64,000 nucleotides of DNA from Calidithermus chliarophilus DSM 9957 (GTDB lineage: Bacteria; Deinococcota; Deinococci; Deinococcales; Thermaceae), in assembly GCF_000430045.1 (NCBI RefSeq), contig NZ_KE387027.1, positions 824,273-888,272 of the forward strand. Reading direction: 5' to 3'. How positions within the stretch are numbered: position 1 is the first letter of the stretch; each line of letters opens with the position of its first letter. Below the pieces are notes generated by a model. The model ran no database searches and was not told the origin of the DNA. It was given only the letters and a program-made list of their open reading frames with translations. Shown piece after piece: positions 31,509 through 40,358 of this stretch. The translations under genes and the position numbers were made by a program.

Positions 31509-31527
31509 TCCATCATCAGTATGGCAA

Positions 31528-31551
31528 CGGCGGCCCCCGCGGGGGCCGCCG
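31528..31551 (-). terminator. perfect 24-base GC palindrome between WecA-like and GT2 genes
   Basis: Two 12-base arms starting CGGCGGCCCCCG. On the minus strand it lies after the WecA-like stop and before the GT2 start. Without a U-run it could attenuate rather than stop transcription. Confidence 0.4.
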
Positions 31552-31575
31552 GAAGGCACAATTCGGGCGCCGGTT

Positions 31576-32694
31576 TCAGGGGGCCGGGATGTGGCCCTCG
31601 AGCTGCCGCTCCTCCCGCCACACCGCCCGCAGCTTGCGCCAGACGGTATACGCCAGCAGCGCCGTGGTCCCGATGGCCGAGGCCACCACGACCTGCGGGG
31701 GCACGCTCGGCTGCACCGTCATGGCGATGATGTTGAAGATGAGCGTGAGGATCCACAGCGCCACCGTGGTGCGCCGCTGCGAGAGCCCGCGGGCGAGCAG
31801 GATGTGGTGGATGTGGTCCTTGCCCGGGGTGGACATGGGGTTTTGCCGCTGGAGCAGCCGCCGGATGATGACCCGGGCCGTGTCGAAGATGGGCAGCAGC
31901 AGGAACAGCGCGGTGGGCACCAGCGAGAAAACCGTGGTCACCTTCAGGCTGCCCAGCAGCGCCGTAGCCGCCAGCACGTAGCCGAAGAAGTAGGCCCCGG
32001 CGTCGCCCATGATGATCTTGGAGGGGTGGAAGTTGTGCCGCAAGAACCCGAGCGCCGCCCCGCTCATGGCGGCGAGCACCAGCGTCGCCGCGGCCCAGCG
32101 CGGGTCCTGGGCCGAGACCGCCAGCAGGCTCATCGCGGTGATGTAGCTGATGCCCCCCGCCAGCCCGTCCACCCCGTCCATCAGGTTGATGGCGTTGGTG
32201 ATGCCCATGACCCATACCACCGTCAGGAAGGTGCCCAGCAGGGGGTCGAGCGCGGTGCCGAAGGCCGTGTCGAAGCGGATGCCCACCGCCACCAGCAGCA
32301 AGGCCGCCAGGAACTGCACCACCAGCCGGAAGACCGGCGGCAGGCTGAACTGGTCGTCGATGAAGCCCACCAGCACCAGGATGGAGCCGCCCAGCAGGAT
32401 GGCGAGCACCTGGATCTGCACCTGCTGGATGAGGATGGGGTTGAGCGCGGTAGCCACGATCATCGCCGCGATGACCCCGGCGTAGATCGCCAGCCCCCCG
32501 GCGTTGGGCAAAGGCTCCTTGTTGAGCCGGCGCGCGTTGGGCTGGTCGGCCCAGCCCACCTTCAGCGCGAAGCGCCGCACGCTGGGGATGAAGCGCCAGG
32601 TGATGACCCAGGCCACCACGAAGGTGAACACCACCGTCAGCCAGCCGGCGCCCGCGGGGTTGGCGATGCCTAAGGACTCGAGAAAATCGCTCAT
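31576..32694 (-). CDS. WecA/MraY-family undecaprenyl-phosphate sugar-1-phosphate transferase
   Basis: 372 residues with about eleven helices. The family's conserved cytoplasmic loops are visible: D-Q-P-N-A-R-R-L-N after helix 1, G-F-I-D-D-Q (Asp pair), N-A-I-N-L-M-D-G-V-D-G-L-A-G, H-N-F-H-P-S-K-I-I-M-G-D-A-G-A and the histidine motif D-H-I-H-H-I-L-L. It loads GlcNAc-1-P or a related sugar onto undecaprenyl phosphate to start a surface glycan. N-L-M-D-G and the HIHH motif favour WecA/TagO over MraY. It heads a minus-strand group with the GT2 and WecB genes. The ATG at 32694 has no clear ribosome site. Confidence 0.92.
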   Translation of the reverse strand: MSDFLESLGIANPAGAGWLTVVFTFVVAWVITWRFIPSVRRFALKVGWADQPNARRLNKEPLPNAGGLAIYAGVIAAMIVATALNPILIQQVQIQVLAILLGGSILVLVGFIDDQFSLPPVFRLVVQFLAALLLVAVGIRFDTAFGTALDPLLGTFLTVVWVMGITNAINLMDGVDGLAGGISYITAMSLLAVSAQDPRWAAATLVLAAMSGAALGFLRHNFHPSKIIMGDAGAYFFGYVLAATALLGSLKVTTVFSLVPTALFLLLPIFDTARVIIRRLLQRQNPMSTPGKDHIHHILLARGLSQRRTTVALWILTLIFNIIAMTVQPSVPPQVVVASAIGTTALLAYTVWRKLRAVWREERQLEGHIPAP

Positions 32695-32704
32695 GGCTCG
32701 ACTA

Positions 32705-32825
32705 CTCGACTAATAGCTTATCGCCGATAGCCCATGGCCGATAGCCGAGCGCCCGGTCGCTGGGGCTCACGGCTTAGGGTGAAAGGCCTTTCCCCACGGG
32801 CCGCGGGCTATCGGCTACAGGCCAC
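32705..32825. repeat. partial heptamer array between wecA-like gene and upp
   Basis: CGATAGC, CATGGCC and GGCTATCGGCTAC units flanking a less regular middle. A degenerate member of the family without the long GCAAGAC part. Confidence 0.5.
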
Positions 32826-32830
32826 CGGCG

Positions 32831-33745
<915 letters not shown>

Positions 33746-33752
33746 TCCTTCC

Positions 33753-34628
33753 CTAAAGCTCCGGGAACTCCTGGTAGAAGCGCAGGGCCTTGGGCATCTT
33801 CTCGGTGACGGCGGATTCGAAGCCTTCGGGCTCGTTGGTGCGGAACCAGTGCATGTCGTGGAGGTAGGTCAGGGGGACCCAAAAGCGCAGGCGGGGCCAG
33901 AGGGTGGGGGCGTCGGGGTAGCCTCGGACGATTGAGCGCAGGGCAAAGAGGGCTTGGGGCTCGCCCAGGAGGTCGAGGGTGCCGGTCTTGAGGATGGCGA
34001 GGTCGCGGGCGGGGTCGTCGGGGCAGGCGCGCACCCAATCGACCAAGAAGGCGGCGGGGACGCCGGCGTCTGCTCCCGGGTCGCGCAGCAGGACGTTGCC
34101 GGCGTGGGGGTCGCGGTGGCAGAAGGCCTGGGGGGTGCCCGCGACCTCCTCGACGTGCCCCCGCAGCCAGCCCACCAGGCGCTGGGCGTCCTCGAGGTCG
34201 TGCAACGTTCCCCCGAACTGCTCGAGCCGCGCCTCCAACCGCTGCTGGCTGACCACGCCCATCTCCGGGATCTGGTGCAACTGGCGGAAGAAGTCCCCCA
34301 GGCTCTCCAGCGCCTCGGGGGTGAAGCGCTCGGGGGCGAAGTTCTGGCCCGGGAACCGGCGGGTGACCAGGACGCCGTTGCCCTCGAGCTCGAAGGCCTC
34401 CACCACCCACGCCCCCAGGCCCGCCTTGCTCATGTTGGCGGCCTCGAGGTGCGCCGCGAAGGGGCCTGCGGGCTGGTTGGGCCAGCTCGGCGTGGGGCCG
34501 TAGATCTTGCACACCAGCCCGTCGGTGCCGAAGGTGCGGGCCTCGCTCCCCTGGGTCAGGGGTCGCAGCGGGTGGCCGAAGCGTTGCTCGAGCTGGTGCA
34601 GCAGGTCGGTCACAGCGGCCCTCACCAT
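33753..34628 (-). CDS. aminoglycoside phosphotransferase (APH)-family kinase-like protein
   Basis: 291 residues. The APH/choline kinase fold is indicated by the catalytic loop F-C-H-R-D-P-H-A-G-N-V-L-L (the family norm is H-G-D followed by N; here Arg replaces Gly) and by the metal-binding segment F-L-V-D-W-V-R-A-C. The N-terminal lobe has L-T-Q-G-S-E-A-R-T-F and V-C-K-I-Y-G. It probably phosphorylates a small molecule; antibiotic resistance should not be assumed. The ATG at 34628 fits the N-lobe; long in-frame extension upstream overlaps the divergent gene and is rejected. Convincing promoter or ribosome signals are not seen. Confidence 0.8.
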   Translation of the reverse strand: MVRAAVTDLLHQLEQRFGHPLRPLTQGSEARTFGTDGLVCKIYGPTPSWPNQPAGPFAAHLEAANMSKAGLGAWVVEAFELEGNGVLVTRRFPGQNFAPERFTPEALESLGDFFRQLHQIPEMGVVSQQRLEARLEQFGGTLHDLEDAQRLVGWLRGHVEEVAGTPQAFCHRDPHAGNVLLRDPGADAGVPAAFLVDWVRACPDDPARDLAILKTGTLDLLGEPQALFALRSIVRGYPDAPTLWPRLRFWVPLTYLHDMHWFRTNEPEGFESAVTEKMPKALRFYQEFPEL

Positions 34629-34661
34629 ACCAAAACTCGCCCCGCGCCCGGGGCGGGTGGC

Positions 34662-34667
34662 TAAACT
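34662..34667 (+). promoter_or_regulatory. -10 box (TAAACT), leaderless promoter
   Basis: TAAACT 6 bases before the ATG at 34674. The same TAAACT hexamer with the same spacing precedes the gene at 46149. Confidence 0.5.
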
Positions 34668-34673
34668 CGGGGC

Positions 34674-35126
34674 ATGAGCCGGAAGATCGTTTACAACGGG
34701 GCGGAGTATTCGAGCCCCGAGGAGATGCCCCTCGAGGCGCAGCAGACCTACCGCCAGATGATGGACCTGCTGGGGGACGCCGACGGCGCGCCGGACCTGC
34801 TCGAGGGCGTCCGCGGGGGCACAGAGCCGGTCGAGATCCAGTCGGTCGAGCGCAGCTACGTGATCAACGGCCAGCGTTACGACAGCCTCGAGGCCGTGCC
34901 GCCCGAGCTGCGCGCACAGCTCGAGGACGCCCTGACGGAGGCCGAGCGTGCGCTCGGGGAGGAGGCGGCCGCTCCGGTCCACAGCTTCATGGCCCAGGGC
35001 CAGGCCCCCGGCGCGGCGCCCTCCGGTCCCGGCTTCCTCGAGCAGGCCTGGCGGGTGCTGCGGGTGCTGCTGGCGCTGGCGGCCCTGGGCTGGCTGCTCA
35101 GCCGCATCGCGGCCAACCTGGGCTGA
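34674..35126 (+). CDS. small protein with duplicated N-G-x-x-Y motif and C-terminal membrane anchor
   Basis: 150 residues. Two copies of a 30-residue unit are visible: K-I-V-Y-N-G-A-E-Y-S-S-P-E-E-M-P-L-E (3-20) and S-Y-V-I-N-G-Q-R-Y-D-S-L-E-A-V-P-P-E (about 60-77), each followed by an amphipathic helix. A flexible Ala/Gly/Pro linker leads to a single transmembrane helix at the C-terminus (L-R-V-L-L-A-L-A-A-L-G-W-L-L). The unit resembles short motifs in uncharacterised bacterial proteins; I know no function. The tail-anchored topology puts both motifs in the cytoplasm. It is followed by prfA after 69 bases. Confidence 0.75.
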   Translation: MSRKIVYNGAEYSSPEEMPLEAQQTYRQMMDLLGDADGAPDLLEGVRGGTEPVEIQSVERSYVINGQRYDSLEAVPPELRAQLEDALTEAERALGEEAAAPVHSFMAQGQAPGAAPSGPGFLEQAWRVLRVLLALAALGWLLSRIAANLG

Positions 35127-35195
35127 CGCCCGCGCCCTCCCCGGCGGCCGGCCACATGTTCAACCCGCCGGGCATGGCGGTATCCTGAAGGGTAT

Positions 35196-36269
35196 ATGCT
35201 GGAGAAACTCAACCAACTCGAAGACGAATATCGGGACCTCGAGGCCAGCCTGGCCGACCCGGCTGTGCTCTCGGACCAGTCCCGATATCAGCGCCTGTCG
35301 CGGCGCTACGCCGAGATGGGCTCGCTGGTCGAGCTCATCCGCCGCTACAAGAAGGCCCTCGAGGACCTCGAGGGCGCCCGGAGCCTGATGTTCGACCCCG
35401 AGATGGGCGAGGTCGCCAAGGCCGAGGTGGCCGAGCTCGAGGCCCGCATCCCGCCGATGGAGAAGGAGCTGGAGGTCATGCTCCTGCCCAAAGACCCCGC
35501 CGACGACAAGAACGCCATCATCGAGATCCGCGCGGGCACGGGCGGGGAAGAGGCCGCACTCTTCGCCCGCGACCTCTACGAGATGCTGCTGCGCTACGCC
35601 CAGAAGCTGGGCTTCCAGACCGAGACCCTCGACACCCAGCTCACCGACCTCGGCGGCCTCTCCAAGGTCTCCTTCGAGGTCAACGGCCCCGGCGCCTACG
35701 GCGTGTTCAAGTACGAGTCGGGCGTCCACCGCGTGCAGCGGGTCCCGGCCACCGAGACCCAGGGCCGCATCCACACCTCCACCGCCACCGTGGCCGTGCT
35801 GGCCGAGGCCGAGGAGGTGGACGTGAAGATCGACCCCGCCGACCTCGAGATCACCGTCTCGCGCGCGAGCGGCCCCGGCGGGCAGGGCGTCAACACCACC
35901 GACAGCGCGGTGCAGGTGCTGCACAAGCCCACCGGCATGATCGTGAGCTGCATGGAGTCGCGCAGCCAGATCAAGAACCGGGAGAAGGCGCTCACCATCC
36001 TGCGCTCGAGGCTTTTGGAGATCAAGCGCGCCGAGGAGGCCGCCAAGCTGCGGGAGAACCGCCTGGCCCAGATCGGCACCGGCGAGCGCAGCGAGAAGAT
36101 CCGCACCTACAACTTCCCCCAGTCCCGCGTCACCGACCACCGCCTGGAGGGCGAGGACAAAAACCATGACCTCCACACCGTCATCGGCGGCGACCTCTCC
36201 GAGTTGCACGCAGCGTTGCGCAAGGCCGACCAGGAACGCCAGCTCGAGGCCCTGACCGAACGGGTCTAG
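35196..36269 (+). CDS. prfA: peptide chain release factor 1
   Basis: 357 residues, the standard RF1 length. RF1 reads UAA and UAG and releases the finished protein. The codon-recognition tripeptide is P-A-T (184-186), as in RF1 rather than the S-P-F of RF2, and the peptidyl-hydrolase motif G-G-Q is at 228-230 in S-G-P-G-G-Q-G-V-N. The N-terminal helical domain and the C-terminal R-V-T-D-H-R segment are present. The ATG at 35196 is preceded by GAAGGG. The usual neighbour prmC, which methylates the GGQ glutamine, is not here; a Nudix gene follows instead. Confidence 0.97.
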   Translation: MLEKLNQLEDEYRDLEASLADPAVLSDQSRYQRLSRRYAEMGSLVELIRRYKKALEDLEGARSLMFDPEMGEVAKAEVAELEARIPPMEKELEVMLLPKDPADDKNAIIEIRAGTGGEEAALFARDLYEMLLRYAQKLGFQTETLDTQLTDLGGLSKVSFEVNGPGAYGVFKYESGVHRVQRVPATETQGRIHTSTATVAVLAEAEEVDVKIDPADLEITVSRASGPGGQGVNTTDSAVQVLHKPTGMIVSCMESRSQIKNREKALTILRSRLLEIKRAEEAAKLRENRLAQIGTGERSEKIRTYNFPQSRVTDHRLEGEDKNHDLHTVIGGDLSELHAALRKADQERQLEALTERV

Positions 36270-36288
36270 AAAGGGGTGGCGCGATGAC

Positions 36289-36311
36289 GGTGAACATCCG
36301 GTTCACCCCTT
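36289..36311 (+). terminator. weak hairpin after prfA
   Basis: GGTGAAC and GTTCACC around a 5-base loop; a competing pairing AAGGGGTG (36271) with CACCCCTT (36304) is possible. The mutually exclusive stems hint at attenuation, but the U-run is poor. Confidence 0.3.
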
Positions 36312-36333
36312 CCGGCCTTTCGCGAGGGGCGCG

Positions 36334-36813
36334 ATGAGCGCCGGGCTGCGGCGCGAGTTGCTGGTGGCGGCAGCGATTCTCATGGACAAACAGGGGCGGG
36401 TGCTGCTCGTCGCCAACGACTGGAGCCGCCGGGGGCACGTGCGCTACACCCTGCCCGGCGGCGCCGTGGAGGCAGGGGAGAGCCTCCTGGACGCCGTGGC
36501 GCGCGAGGTGCGGGAGGAGACCGGCCTGCGGGTGAAGAGCATCGAACACCTGGCCTACGCCGTGCAGATCGAGGACGCCCGCAAGGCCGAGCGCACCATC
36601 GCCATGGCCTTCCGGGCCAACTACGACGGCCTGCTCAACCCCCGCGACCCCGACGGCCACATCGTCGAGGCCCGCTTCTTCAGCCTCGAGGAGGTCGCGC
36701 AGAAGCTCGAGGAGCACCGCCCCCTGCGCGAGCCGCTGCTCGACTACCTGCGCGGGGAGCGTGGCCGCTTCTACGTGTACCCGAGCTGGGGCGGGGAGGG
36801 GCGGAAGATCTGA
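36334..36813 (+). CDS. Nudix hydrolase
   Basis: 159 residues. A complete Nudix box runs from G43 to L65 (G-x5-E-x7-R-E-V-R-E-E-T-G-L), where the glutamates bind magnesium. The enzyme hydrolyses a nucleoside diphosphate linked to another group. The N-terminus (L-L-V-A-A-A-I-L-M-D-K-Q-G-R-V-L-L-V) is a typical first strand pair. The substrate cannot be deduced. It lies 64 bases after prfA on the same strand, so co-transcription is possible. The start ATG at 36334 follows GAGGGGC closely. Confidence 0.9.
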   Translation: MSAGLRRELLVAAAILMDKQGRVLLVANDWSRRGHVRYTLPGGAVEAGESLLDAVAREVREETGLRVKSIEHLAYAVQIEDARKAERTIAMAFRANYDGLLNPRDPDGHIVEARFFSLEEVAQKLEEHRPLREPLLDYLRGERGRFYVYPSWGGEGRKI

Positions 36814-36814
36814 A

Positions 36815-37048
36815 CGCTGATGGCTGATAGCCGATAGCCGGGCGCCGGACGCAGGTCCTACGTCCTACGTCGTACGTCGTACGCAAGACGCCAAACGCAA
36901 AACGCCCTTTGTTTACCCCCCTTAGCAAGGGGGGCTGGGGGGATACCCCCTCCCCGCGTGCGGGGAGCGAGGGGGAGGGGTCTACCACGAGCCACGAGCC
37001 TTTCGCTGACGGCTGACGGCTGATAGCTGACGGCTTACCGCTTCCCGC
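36815..37048 (+). repeat. heptamer array with 19-base hairpin, forward orientation, between convergent genes
   Basis: Clearest example of phase kept across unit types: CGATAGC, CGGGCGC, CGGACGC, AGGTCCT, ACGTCCT, ACGTCGT, ACGTCGT, ACGCAAG, ACGCCAA and ACGCAAA follow one another with no gap (36828-36905). Then come the hairpin element at 36916-36980, CCACGAG units, and GCTGACG/GCTGATA units. Confidence 0.9.
36916..36934 (+). repeat. 19-base hairpin, second copy
   Basis: Identical to the copy at 9131-9149 and followed by the same kind of C-block/G-block sequence. Confidence 0.85.
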
Positions 37049-37051
37049 TCC

Positions 37052-37420
37052 TCACTCCCCGAACCACTCGATAACCTTCTGCCGCGCCTGCTCCTTTACC
37101 GTGGGGTTGATGTAGGCGGCGACGGTGCCTACGGCGAACACCAGCACCGTTAAGTCGTCGGTGTACCCTACCCCTACCAACAGGTCGGAGATGGCATCCA
37201 CCGGAAGGATGAAGTAGGCCAGCGCGCCGAGGATGGTCCGTTTCGCCCAGGCCGGGGTTTCGGGGCGCTTGTAGGCGTAGTAGAGCCACAGCGCCTTCTC
37301 TACCACCTCGCGGCCCGCCCGGCGGGCGAAGCGGTTGAGCTTGTTCCAGAACGAGCGCTCGTTGAGGCGCTCGGTGGCCTCGAGGTTGGGGGGAGAATAG
37401 AGCTGGATTTCTTCAGCCAT
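37052..37420 (-). CDS. DUF1232 (YkvA-like) membrane protein
   Basis: 122 residues. The DUF1232 core is visible as A-K-R-T-I-L-G-A-L-A-Y-F-I-L-P-V-D-A-I-S-D followed by G-Y-T-D-D-L-T-V-L. This is a hydrophobic hairpin with conserved acidic residues (P-x-D-x-x-x-D and D-D). The N-terminal 45 residues are helical and charged. The function of this widespread family is not known. The ATG at 37420 has GGAGGA upstream; an in-frame extension to 37453 is unnecessary. Confidence 0.88.
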   Translation of the reverse strand: MAEEIQLYSPPNLEATERLNERSFWNKLNRFARRAGREVVEKALWLYYAYKRPETPAWAKRTILGALAYFILPVDAISDLLVGVGYTDDLTVLVFAVGTVAAYINPTVKEQARQKVIEWFGE

Positions 37421-37517
37421 TCCTTGTCCTCCGCGCGCAGCCGCGGGCTGCAAGGCTCATGGTAGCACCCCCTCCGGGGCGTGGGTGAGGAGCTTTGCAG
37501 GGTCGGCCGGTGGGCAG

Positions 37518-37545
37518 TTGCCTTTGTGCGTGCCCTGTGTATACT
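37518..37545 (+). promoter_or_regulatory. promoter of second peptide-type importer
   Basis: TTGCCT (37518-37523), 16-base spacer, TATACT (37540-37545). The roughly 80-base leader to the ATG at 37634 contains a small hairpin (CGCACC/GGTGCG near 37582-37598). Confidence 0.55.
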
Positions 37546-37633
37546 CGTGGCGTAGTCTAGACCACCGTTCTAAACATCCGCGCACCCCACTGGTGCGGGA
37601 AGGTGGTTCTACATGGTGAAAGGAGTGTGAGGT

Positions 37634-39229
37634 ATGAGACGTCAATGGCTGATGGCTCTGGCCCTGAGCGCCCTCGCGAGCGCCGGGCTGGCCCAGAGGA
37701 CCCTGGTATTCGGGCACGAGGGTGAGCCGGTGAACCTCGAGTCCGGCAACATTACCGACGGGGTTTCGATTTACGCCCAGCGCCAGATTTACGACACCCT
37801 CGTAGACTTCAAGGCCGGCTCTACCGACCCCATCCCGGCGCTGGCGACGAGCTGGTTCGCCTCCCCCGACGGCAAGAGCTGGACCTTCCGCCTGCGCCAG
37901 GGCGTCAAGTTCCACGACGGCACCGACTTCGACGCCAACGCCGTGCTGTTCAACGTCAACCGCTGGTGGGACCCCAAGGACGCCAGCCGCATCCAGGGCG
38001 GGGCCAACTACGAGATCTGGGGTGAGCTCTTCGGCGGCTACAAGGGCACCGACGGCAGCTTCCTCAAGGCCGTGCGCGTGGTGGACAAGTACACCATCCG
38101 CTTCGACTTCGGCGCCCCCCTCCCGTACTTCCCCGTGGCCATCGGCGCGGGCTACTTCGGCATCGCCTCCCCGGCCGCCGTCAAGGCCCAGGGCGCCAAG
38201 TACGGCACCCCCGCGGGCGGCGCGGTGGGCACCGGCCCCTACCGCTTCCGCGAGTGGCGCGTCGGTGACCGCCTGATCCTGGAGAAGAACCCCACCTTCT
38301 GGAAGCAGGGCCTGCCCAAGACCGACGCGCTGGTGATGCGCTTCATCAAGGACCCCGCCGCGCGGCTGGCCGAGCTCAAGGCGGGCTCCATCGACCTCAC
38401 CATCCAGATCCCCCCGGCCAACCTCGGGGCCATCGAGTCGGACCGCAACCTCGACCCGGTGCTGCGCCCGTCCTTCAACGTGGGCTACCTCGCCCTCAAC
38501 CCCTCCTACAAGCCCCTCTCCGACGTGCGCGTGCGCCAGGCCATCGCCATGGCGATCAACAAGAAGGCCATCGTGCAGGCCTTCTGGGGCAAGCTGGGCG
38601 AGACCAACGGCCACTTCACCCCCAGCTCCTTCAAGACCTACTGGTCCTCTGAGGTCACCGACTACGAGTACAACCCCACCAAGGCCAAGCAGCTCCTGGC
38701 TCAGGCGGGCTACCCCAACGGCTTCGACCTCGAGTTCTGGTACATGCCGGTCTCCCGCCCCTACTTCCCCACGCCCAAGGAGATCGCCGAGGCCATGGGC
38801 GCCGACCTCTCGGCCATCGGGATCAAGGTCAAGTTCCAGACCAAAGACTGGGCCACCTACCTCGACGACCGCAAGAAGGCCCCCGGCTTCCAGGCCTACA
38901 TGCTGGGCTGGACCGGCGACTACGGCGACCCCTCCAACTTCTTCGACCCCCACTTCGCCTCGCCCATCACCGACCTCTTCGACGCCGCGGGCAAGCAGCT
39001 CGACGTGAAGGAGCTCAACGCCCTGCTCGCCCGGGGCTCGAGCTCGACCAACCAGGCCGAGCGCATCCGGATCTACCAGCAGGCCGACAAGATAGCCTTC
39101 GACCTGGCCCTGCGCATCCCCATCGTCCACAGCCAGCCCCTGCTCGCCAAGCGCAAGAACATCAGCGGCTGGGTGCCCTCGCCGCTGGGCAGCGAGAGCC
39201 TGGAAGACGTGGTCAAGACCAACCTCTAA
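37634..39229 (+). CDS. ABC transporter substrate-binding protein, family 5 (second system)
   Basis: 531 residues. The signal peptide is M-R-R-Q-W-L-M-A-L-A-L-S-A-L-A-S-A-G-L-A. The family-5 layout follows: G-H-E-G-E-P-V-N-L-E-S-G, I-Y-D-T-L-V-D-F, L-A-T-S-W-F-A-S-P-D-G-K-S-W-T-F, V-R-Q-A-I-A-M-A-I-N-K-K-A-I, and a C-terminal lobe ending I-P-I-V-H-S-Q-P. It binds peptides or other solutes for the two permeases that follow. It is only moderately similar to the protein encoded at 10157, so the two systems probably differ in substrate. It has its own promoter and is separated from the permease gene by a strong hairpin. Confidence 0.94.
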   Translation: MRRQWLMALALSALASAGLAQRTLVFGHEGEPVNLESGNITDGVSIYAQRQIYDTLVDFKAGSTDPIPALATSWFASPDGKSWTFRLRQGVKFHDGTDFDANAVLFNVNRWWDPKDASRIQGGANYEIWGELFGGYKGTDGSFLKAVRVVDKYTIRFDFGAPLPYFPVAIGAGYFGIASPAAVKAQGAKYGTPAGGAVGTGPYRFREWRVGDRLILEKNPTFWKQGLPKTDALVMRFIKDPAARLAELKAGSIDLTIQIPPANLGAIESDRNLDPVLRPSFNVGYLALNPSYKPLSDVRVRQAIAMAINKKAIVQAFWGKLGETNGHFTPSSFKTYWSSEVTDYEYNPTKAKQLLAQAGYPNGFDLEFWYMPVSRPYFPTPKEIAEAMGADLSAIGIKVKFQTKDWATYLDDRKKAPGFQAYMLGWTGDYGDPSNFFDPHFASPITDLFDAAGKQLDVKELNALLARGSSSTNQAERIRIYQQADKIAFDLALRIPIVHSQPLLAKRKNISGWVPSPLGSESLEDVVKTNL

Positions 39230-39243
39230 CCTTCACGATCGCC

Positions 39244-39271
39244 GCAGGGGCGCAGCGTGCTGCGCCCCTGC
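39244..39271 (+). promoter_or_regulatory. intercistronic stem-loop after binding-protein gene
   Basis: Thirteen-base perfect arms GCAGGGGCGCAGC (39244-39256) and GCTGCGCCCCTGC (39259-39271), followed by a weak CCCTTTG tail. Same position as the hairpins at 11751 and 24655. Confidence 0.6.
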
Positions 39272-39344
39272 CCCTTTGTGTCCTCCGCCCGGCGGGGTTC
39301 ACAAATTATGCCCTGCTCGGTATTATCGGCAGACAGGTGTTTAC

Positions 39345-40349
39345 ATGTGGGCTTATGTCGCTCGTCGTCTGCTGGGCTTGATCCCGGTGCTGTTCGGAAT
39401 TTCACTGCTGGTGTTCGGCTTCCTGCGCGCCATCCCCGGCGACCCGGCGGTGGTGATGCTGGGCGAGCGGGGCACGCCCGAGCAGGTCGAGGCGCTGCGC
39501 GAGAAGCTGGGGCTCAACCGGCCCATCCCCGAGCAGTACCTCATCTTCGTGGGCCAGCTCCTGCAGGGTGACCTGGGCCGCAGCACCTTCAGCCTGCTCG
39601 AGGTGCGCTCCCTGCTTATCGCCAAGTGGCCCGCCACCTTCGAGCTGGCGGTCGCGGCCATGCTGGTGGCCATCCTCATCGGGGTGCCGCTGGGCATCCT
39701 GGCGGCGGTGCGTAAGAACAGCATCTGGGACAACCTGGCGACCAGCTTCGCCCTCATCGGGGTGTCGCTGCCGGTGTTCTGGCTGGGCCTGATGCTGGTC
39801 TACCTCTTTGCCGTCAACCTCCAGTGGTTGCCCTCGGGCGGGCGGCTGTCGGTCGAGGCCGACGCCTTCTTCCGCCCAGTCACCGGCTTCTACGTGCTCG
39901 ATTCCCTCCTCCAGCGCAGCGGGGTGGCCGACGTGCTCTCGCACCTGGTCCTTCCGGCCGTCACGCTGGGCACCATCCCGCTGGCCATCCTCACCCGCAT
40001 CACCCGCAGCGCCATGCTCGAGGTGCTCTCGCAGGACTACGTGCGCACCGCGCGGGCCAAGGGCCAGACCGAGCGGGTGGTGATCTGGCGGCACGCCCTC
40101 AAGAACGCGCTGCTGCCGGTGGTGACCATCATCGGCCTGCAGTTCGGCACCCTGCTGGGCGGGGCCATCCTCACCGAGACCATCTTCAGTTGGCCGGGCA
40201 TCGGGAGCTGGATCTACGAGGGCATCATCAACCGCGACTACCCGGTGGTGCAGGGCGGGGTGGTCTTCGTGGCCTTGGTCTTCGTGCTCATCAACCTGCT
40301 CGTTGACCTCTCCTACGCCCTGCTGGACCCGCGCATCCAATACCGATAA
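39345..40349 (+). CDS. ABC transporter permease, DppB type (second system)
   Basis: 334 residues, six helices. The N-terminus Y-V-A-R-R-L-L-G-L-I-P-V-L-F-G-I-S-L is typical. L-G-L-N-R-P-I-P-E-Q-Y and Q-L-L-Q-G-D-L-G-R-S form the conserved outer loop, R-T-A-R-A-K-G-Q-T is the ATPase-contact loop, and the end is L-L-D-P-R-I-Q-Y-R. The ATG at 39345 matches the family N-terminus; upstream in-frame codons belong to the leader. It forms a channel with the next gene. No ATPase gene is present in this cluster either. Confidence 0.93.
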   Translation: MWAYVARRLLGLIPVLFGISLLVFGFLRAIPGDPAVVMLGERGTPEQVEALREKLGLNRPIPEQYLIFVGQLLQGDLGRSTFSLLEVRSLLIAKWPATFELAVAAMLVAILIGVPLGILAAVRKNSIWDNLATSFALIGVSLPVFWLGLMLVYLFAVNLQWLPSGGRLSVEADAFFRPVTGFYVLDSLLQRSGVADVLSHLVLPAVTLGTIPLAILTRITRSAMLEVLSQDYVRTARAKGQTERVVIWRHALKNALLPVVTIIGLQFGTLLGGAILTETIFSWPGIGSWIYEGIINRDYPVVQGGVVFVALVFVLINLLVDLSYALLDPRIQYR

Positions 40350-40358
40350 GGAGTTCGT

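Noticed and set aside
33753-34628. Aminoglycoside resistance gene
   Set aside because: Only the general APH/choline-kinase fold is visible and the catalytic loop deviates (H-R-D). Resistance cannot be inferred.
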